This document shows positions 60,409 through 64,000 of a stretch of 64,000 nucleotides of DNA, piece after piece. How positions within the stretch are numbered: position 1 is the first letter of the stretch; each line of letters starts with the position of its first letter. This stretch comes from Coriolopsis trogii (lineage: Eukaryota; Basidiomycota; Agaricomycetes; Polyporales; Polyporaceae), in assembly GCA_020543525.1 (NCBI GenBank), contig JAHYIO010000001.1, positions 2,356,001-2,420,000 of the forward strand, read 5' to 3'. Made by a program: the position numbers and the translations under genes. The notes under the pieces were generated by a model. The model did no database searches. It was not told the DNA's origin and saw nothing but the letters and a program-made list of their open reading frames with translations.

Positions 60409-60908
60409 TGCAGGTACTCACGGGCAGTGCGGTGGTGCGCCTCTGGCAATGCACACACGTGAGGCGGACGGGTCCGTGTGGCCCAGCTATCATTGCGCCC
60501 AAGAGCGCTCCGCCGTGCCAGGTGCTGCCGATAGTCGAGTATGTTTCTCAAAGTATATCATTATGCATGCCAATCTCACTCCAAGCCCTGTGATGCCCCC
60601 CACATGCGCTAATATACTAGGTTTATAATGTCCAGGCGAAGATCATAGATAATTCAGGGCGTCGTTGCCTTGCTCTCAGCCCCGTCGTACGAAGGGCACC
60701 CGTGCAAGAGCAACTTCATCATGCATTGCTGCGAGGACCTCGGTATTGCGAGTGAGCTCTGGGACCGCCTCTAAATCTACTGTACATGTGAGCAGGTGCG
60801 TCCCTACATTTACGCTGCTGGGACCCTAAATGTCGTACACATCCACGGGCCCATACCTTCGTTCGATGTTTGCGCCACGCCTCCGCCGTCGTTCTAGAGA
60901 ATGCCTTC
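60409..60908. other. Spacer with a possible gene relic
   Basis: Between the lipase stop and the minus-strand thioredoxin-like gene. A frame near 60655-60774 reads SAPSYEGHPCKSNFIMHCCE and ends ASELWDRL at a stop codon. It has the look of a conserved C-terminus with four cysteines but no matching upstream exons, so it may be a decayed fragment or a small unrecognised gene. Confidence 0.3.
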
Positions 60909-62164
60909 TCAGCCTAGGGCGGAAGGGTTCGTTGTGGCCCCCTCGCTCGGGCTCGCCGTAGTTGTCGTCGTCGCTGTGCAGGCAATGAACGATATGCTGA
61001 CCGACACCGCCTTGCTCGATGAGGTAGGAGTACTATCAGCCGGCGGATCTGCGGCACGCTCGCCATCCCCTCCCGCGACAGCGGAGGTGGGGCTGCGGCG
61101 CCGCAAGCGCATGACTAGCCTTGCGATGATGCCCGCCCCGAGTATGAGCGTCAGTCGCGGGAAGCGGTTCATGAAGTTGATGATGTGCTTCAGGCCGAAC
61201 GCGTAGTAATCCAGGACCCATTCCCTAGGGAGGCGTAGGGTTCAGCAGCGGAGGGACGTGGGACGTGCAACACGTACCACTTTCCTCCGGGCGCGAAGTC
61301 GGTGTTCCACGCCGGGATGTTGCGCCAATGCTCTTCGATGAGCAGCTCGCGCAGGAGCTCGGGGGTGACGTGCATGTGGTCCGCCTTGTGGAACCGGAGC
61401 GTCTGACCCCTGTCCGTGACGATGACCAGGTACGGTCCTCTGTGGACAGTGGTCAGTATCTTCGTGCTGTGCAGGGAAGCAGAGTGTGGGCCGCTCGGCG
61501 TGACGTACGACCGGATCGACCACTTCGCGGTGAGATAGGGAGCGTTGTTATAGTCGATGCGGCCCCAGCGCACGTGTGGGAGGTCGCCGGCGATGAGAGC
61601 CTGGTTGAAGGCCTCGTCGAAGCTCTCGTCGACGGACCTGGAGATCGCGTGGTCCTGCTCGGACGTCACCGAGCTGCTGCGCGCCCAACCGTCAGCGTCA
61701 GCTCTGGTACGCCGCTGAACGCAAAAGAGACGGACGCACATGACGAGGAACCAGATGCGCTCCGTGTCCTCTTCCGGAGAGAGCCCCTCATACACAATGG
61801 CCTCGTCGAAGTTTGCGTCCGTGATGAGAGGGATGCGAAGATCCCACTCGGCGCTGCGCGAGTCGGCCTTGGGGCTGACAGGGCTGGTGGGGAACAACCA
61901 TTTGAGGTTGAAGAACGACGTGAAGCGCTTGAGCGCGCCGTTGGCGGGCCCGGACAGCGGTGTTGTCGGCGCGGGCATTTCAGCATCACGATTAAAGGTC
62001 GGTGCTGGGGGTGCTGCGTGCAGAAGGGGAATGTCGGTGTCGTTCGGCTGCTGCTGCTGCATAGGTTGCTGTTGCTTTCCGGACGTCCAGCCTTCGGACA
62101 AGTACTGCGCGCTCGCCCCGGCGGCGCACAGGAGCGAGGAGCACAGAATGGGGGAGAGCTTCAT
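60909..62164 (-). CDS. ER-type membrane protein with redox-dead thioredoxin fold (copy A)
   Basis: About 358 residues in four exons. A signal peptide (MKLSPILCSSLLCAAGASAQ) precedes a Gln-rich spacer and a domain that follows the thioredoxin strand order: LRIPLITDANFDEAIVYEG, ERIWFLVI|SSVTSEQDH, FDEAFNQALIAGDLPHVRWG, RIDYNNAPYLTAKWSI|RGPY and LVIVTDRGQTLRFHKADHMH. The cis-proline position (RGPY) and the WGRIDY strand match the fold, but the CxxC motif is absent: the loop after the first core strand reads SSVTSEQDHAIS. After EHWRNIPAWNTDFAPGGKW|E a membrane segment follows (FMNRFPRLTLILGAGIIARL), then an Arg stop-transfer run and a Ser/Thr/Ala-rich cytosolic tail. Probably type I, lumen-facing, non-catalytic. 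Its last intron is 61225-61277 (53 bp). A diverged tandem copy lies immediately upstream. Confidence 0.78.
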
Positions 62165-62880
62165 CTTTAGGTCTGGTATCTGTCCGGAGCAAGGACGGCG
62201 AGGTTTTTGAAGCTGTATGTTGCGTGTGCGCCTGCGTGCACATCTTCCCTGCCAGCCCCAGCAAACGGCTCAAGTGCACGAGCACCAGGTCGTCCATATG
62301 ATAGGGGTCATCGTGATATGGCAGGAGGCAAGCAGGGAAGAGCCTGTCGAAGTGAACGCTATAATGTAGGTTTCGCATGTGCACCGTGCATGCCGTTGCG
62401 TGTTTTCCTCTCTGGCAGCGGGACCCGGGCAACTCCTATGTATAGACTCGTTATCCCTACTAATCTTGCCCCTACACAGACCTGGCGCTCTATCTAATTG
62501 CACCAGGGGCGCCGCTCGCTTCGCTCCAGCAGCGAATGAAACTTTGCATAGTATGTAAACAGGGCAGAGTGCAGGCAAAGAAGACAAGCACTGGGTCAGC
62601 GGGCGCATCAAGGGATACGGCGGGTGGCCCGGGACTGAACATGTATACGTACACACAAGACATACAACATCCGTCATTGCAGCATAGTCGCCACTCTACA
62701 CAGACTCCTGATCATTTGTCAAAAGATTGCACAAGCACAATAACGGATATAGTCATGAACAGCAACGGTAACACTACAAGATACGACATACGTCGTGCAA
62801 TCACCTGCGACTCTATCGCACAGGCGAGTCCTTTGAAATCACGCTATACGGGCCTCCAAATTCTCGCTCCAGCATTCTCC
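62165..62880. other. Intergenic region between tandem thioredoxin-like copies
   Basis: About 715 bp from the start codon of copy A to the stop codon of copy B. It must contain the copy A promoter. No independent exon or element recognised. Confidence 0.5.
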
Positions 62881-64000
62881 TCAACGTTTGCGCAACGCCT
62901 TCGCCGTCGCTCTCGAAATCGCCTCTTCAGCCTGGAGCTGGAGCGCAGCGGTGGTCGGGTTCGTTGTGGCCCCCTTGCTCGGGCTCGCTGTGGCCGTCGA
63001 CGTCGCTGTGCAGCCGATGAACGCTATGCTGACTGCCACCGCCGTTCTCGATTCACCACCGGCGGGCGGGTCGGCGGCACGCACGCCAACGACCGGCGCG
63101 ACAGCGGCAGCGCGGGGACTGTTCCACAAGCGCATGAAAAGCTGTACGATTATGCCCACGCCGAGTAGGAGCGTGAATCGCGGGAAGCGGTTCACGAAGT
63201 TGGTGCTGTGCTTCAGGCCGAACGCGTAATAGTCTGAGACCCATTCCCTAGGGGGACGTACTAGGACCCCTGAAAGTTCCTATAGTAGGCCGGCCGATAG
63301 GCGCCCCAAATCCTGGGCTTCATGTCCGGACAACTTTTCAGGATCATGTCCGGACTTACGACCATCTTGGCCTTGAAGGACGTCCATGTCCGGATTTTCC
63401 GGCCGGCCCCTTCGGGGCCGGATGTCGGTCCAAAGGCCAAAAAGGGCTAAAATCGTCCAAGAATTGATATTTTCGGCCCACCGCGGCTCGCGGACAACCC
63501 CCACTAGGTTCTTACTTACTTTGTTATAGTAAGTCATTATGGGTGGGGTGCGCGTCAAATTTTGCCGAAAGGGTTGACGCTGGCCATGTCCGGATGACGG
63601 TCCATCATTTTGCCCTCGAATGGCCCATGTCCGGACGATTGGCCGGCCAGAACCCCGATTTTGGGCCTTCATGTCCGGACTTTGGGCTGGCCTGGAGGCC
63701 CAAAAATCCTAAGCGCCGTCCGGACTCCCGGCCGGCGTCCTATAGGAACTTTCAGGGGTCCTGACGTACTACAGTTCAGCGGAAGCGCATCGCGCGTGCG
63801 AGGGACGTACCACTTTCCGCCGGGCGCGAAGTCGCTGTTCCAAGGCGGGATGTTGCGCCAATGCTCTGTGGTGAGCAGCTCGCGGAGGAGATCGGGGGTG
63901 ACGCGCACGCGGTCCGCCTGGTAGAACCGGAGCGTCTGACCCCTGTCCGTGACGATGACCAGGTACGGTCCTCTGTGGATAGCGGTCAGTGTCTACGTGC
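62881..64000 (-). CDS. Thioredoxin-fold membrane protein (copy B, 5' part beyond window)
   Basis: Tandem paralogue of copy A; only the last two exons lie in the window: complement 63811-63972 (RGPYLVIVTDRGQTLRFYQA ... EHWRNIPPWNSDFAPGGKW) and complement 62881-63247 (EWVSDYYAFGLKHSTNFVNR ... ATAKALRKR). The membrane segment is NRFPRFTLLLGVGIIVQLFM. The cytosolic tail is longer and less similar to copy A than the lumenal part. The intervening intron (63248-63810) is 563 bp instead of about 55 bp because a 500-bp transposon has inserted in it. Removing the element and one target duplication leaves 55 bp with intact donor and acceptor, so the gene can still be spliced. The CxxC region is outside the window for this copy. 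Confidence 0.8.
63255..63262. repeat. Left target-site duplication GACGTACT
   Basis: Eight bases directly abutting the left terminal repeat, identical to 63763-63770. Confidence 0.88.
63263..63285 (+). repeat. Left terminal inverted repeat, 23 bp
   Basis: Begins AGGACCCCTG and ends CTATAG. It is the exact reverse complement of 63740-63762; similarity stops at the next base. Confidence 0.93.
63321..63679 (+). repeat. Six subterminal direct repeats CATGTCCGGA within the transposon
   Basis: Copies start at 63321, 63345, 63385, 63585, 63626 and 63670. Three lie in each half and all are in the same orientation, with none in the central 190 bp. Arrays of short subterminal motifs are usually transposase-binding sites in hAT-type elements. 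The core TCCGGA is palindromic. Confidence 0.8.
63403..63421. repeat. GC-rich hairpin inside the transposon
   Basis: CCGGCCCC and GGGGCCGG form a perfect 8-bp stem with a TTC loop. It could stall polymerases or form cruciform DNA. Confidence 0.7.
63740..63762 (-). repeat. Right terminal inverted repeat, 23 bp
   Basis: Begins CTATAGGAAC and ends GGGGTCCT, the exact reverse complement of the left repeat. Confidence 0.93.
63763..63770. repeat. Right target-site duplication GACGTACT
   Basis: Eight bases directly abutting the right terminal repeat, identical to 63255-63262. Confidence 0.88.

Larger units (their letters stand above)
63263..63762. mobile_element. 500-bp non-autonomous DNA transposon (MITE, hAT-like by TSD length)
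   Basis: Exactly 500 bp bounded by perfect 23-bp terminal inverted repeats beginning AGGACCCCTG and flanked by an identical 8-bp direct repeat GACGTACT. It contains no transposase frame. An 8-bp target duplication is usual for hAT elements but also for P and Merlin types; the AGGACC terminus does not settle the superfamily. Inside are six copies of CATGTCCGGA and a GC-rich hairpin. It sits in an intron of copy B, and the paralogous intron in copy A is empty, so the insertion followed the gene duplication. Perfect ends and target repeat suggest a recent event. Confidence 0.9.

Noticed and set aside
61265..62170. A 301-residue open frame on the plus strand
   Set aside because: Antisense to the thioredoxin-like copy A exons, which have a signal peptide, consistent introns and a paralogue.
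1..64000. CRISPR arrays, operons, rRNA and tRNA genes
   Set aside because: No regularly spaced repeats or recognisable RNA genes were seen by eye, and the intron-rich gene structure shows a eukaryote. A covariance-model scan for tRNA was not possible here.

Overview
This window is nuclear DNA from a filamentous basidiomycete, most likely a lignocellulose-degrading Agaricomycete. The evidence is short GT-AG introns of about 50-60 bp in almost every gene, C/T-rich promoters, a secreted GH7 cellobiohydrolase, and deeply conserved eukaryotic housekeeping genes. There are no operons, ribosome binding sites, CRISPR arrays or rRNA, and I saw no tRNA. Gene models were built by hand by joining frames across introns, so exon ends are predictions.

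Layout, left to right: the 3' part of a fructosamine kinase-family gene; a GH7 cellobiohydrolase (-); a 1.7 kb gap; RPB2 (RNA polymerase II second subunit, 10 exons); a PTM1/TMEM87-type Golgi membrane protein (-) divergent from a Snx4-type sorting nexin; REV7/MAD2B (-) divergent from a Zn2Cys6 transcription factor; an MFS drug:H+ antiporter (-); splicing factor CWC25 (-) divergent from a voltage-sensor-like membrane protein; a 2.3 kb gap holding a G-run cluster; a large Ser/Pro-rich protein; SLA2 (-) divergent from the SURF1/SHY1 cytochrome oxidase assembly gene; a very large uncharacterised membrane protein; an uncharacterised zinc-knuckle protein (-) divergent from the TFIIIB subunit BDP1; DMC1; a secreted RNase T2; a methyltransferase; an Hst3/Hst4-type sirtuin; RPB6 (-); a multi-RRM protein; a lipase with bacterial family I.5-like motifs; and a tandem pair of thioredoxin-fold ER-type membrane proteins (-) running off the right end.

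Functional themes: transcription machinery (RPB2, RPB6, BDP1), genome maintenance and meiosis (REV7, DMC1, sirtuin), and membrane traffic and endocytosis (PTM1-like, Snx4, SLA2). Many genes are in divergent pairs with 170-560 bp between start codons, which suggests shared promoters.

The clearest new structure is at the right end. A 500-bp non-autonomous DNA transposon (63263-63762) has perfect 23-bp terminal inverted repeats and a perfect 8-bp target duplication. It sits inside an intron of the second thioredoxin-like paralogue; the first paralogue keeps the short empty intron. Both paralogues lack the CxxC active site.
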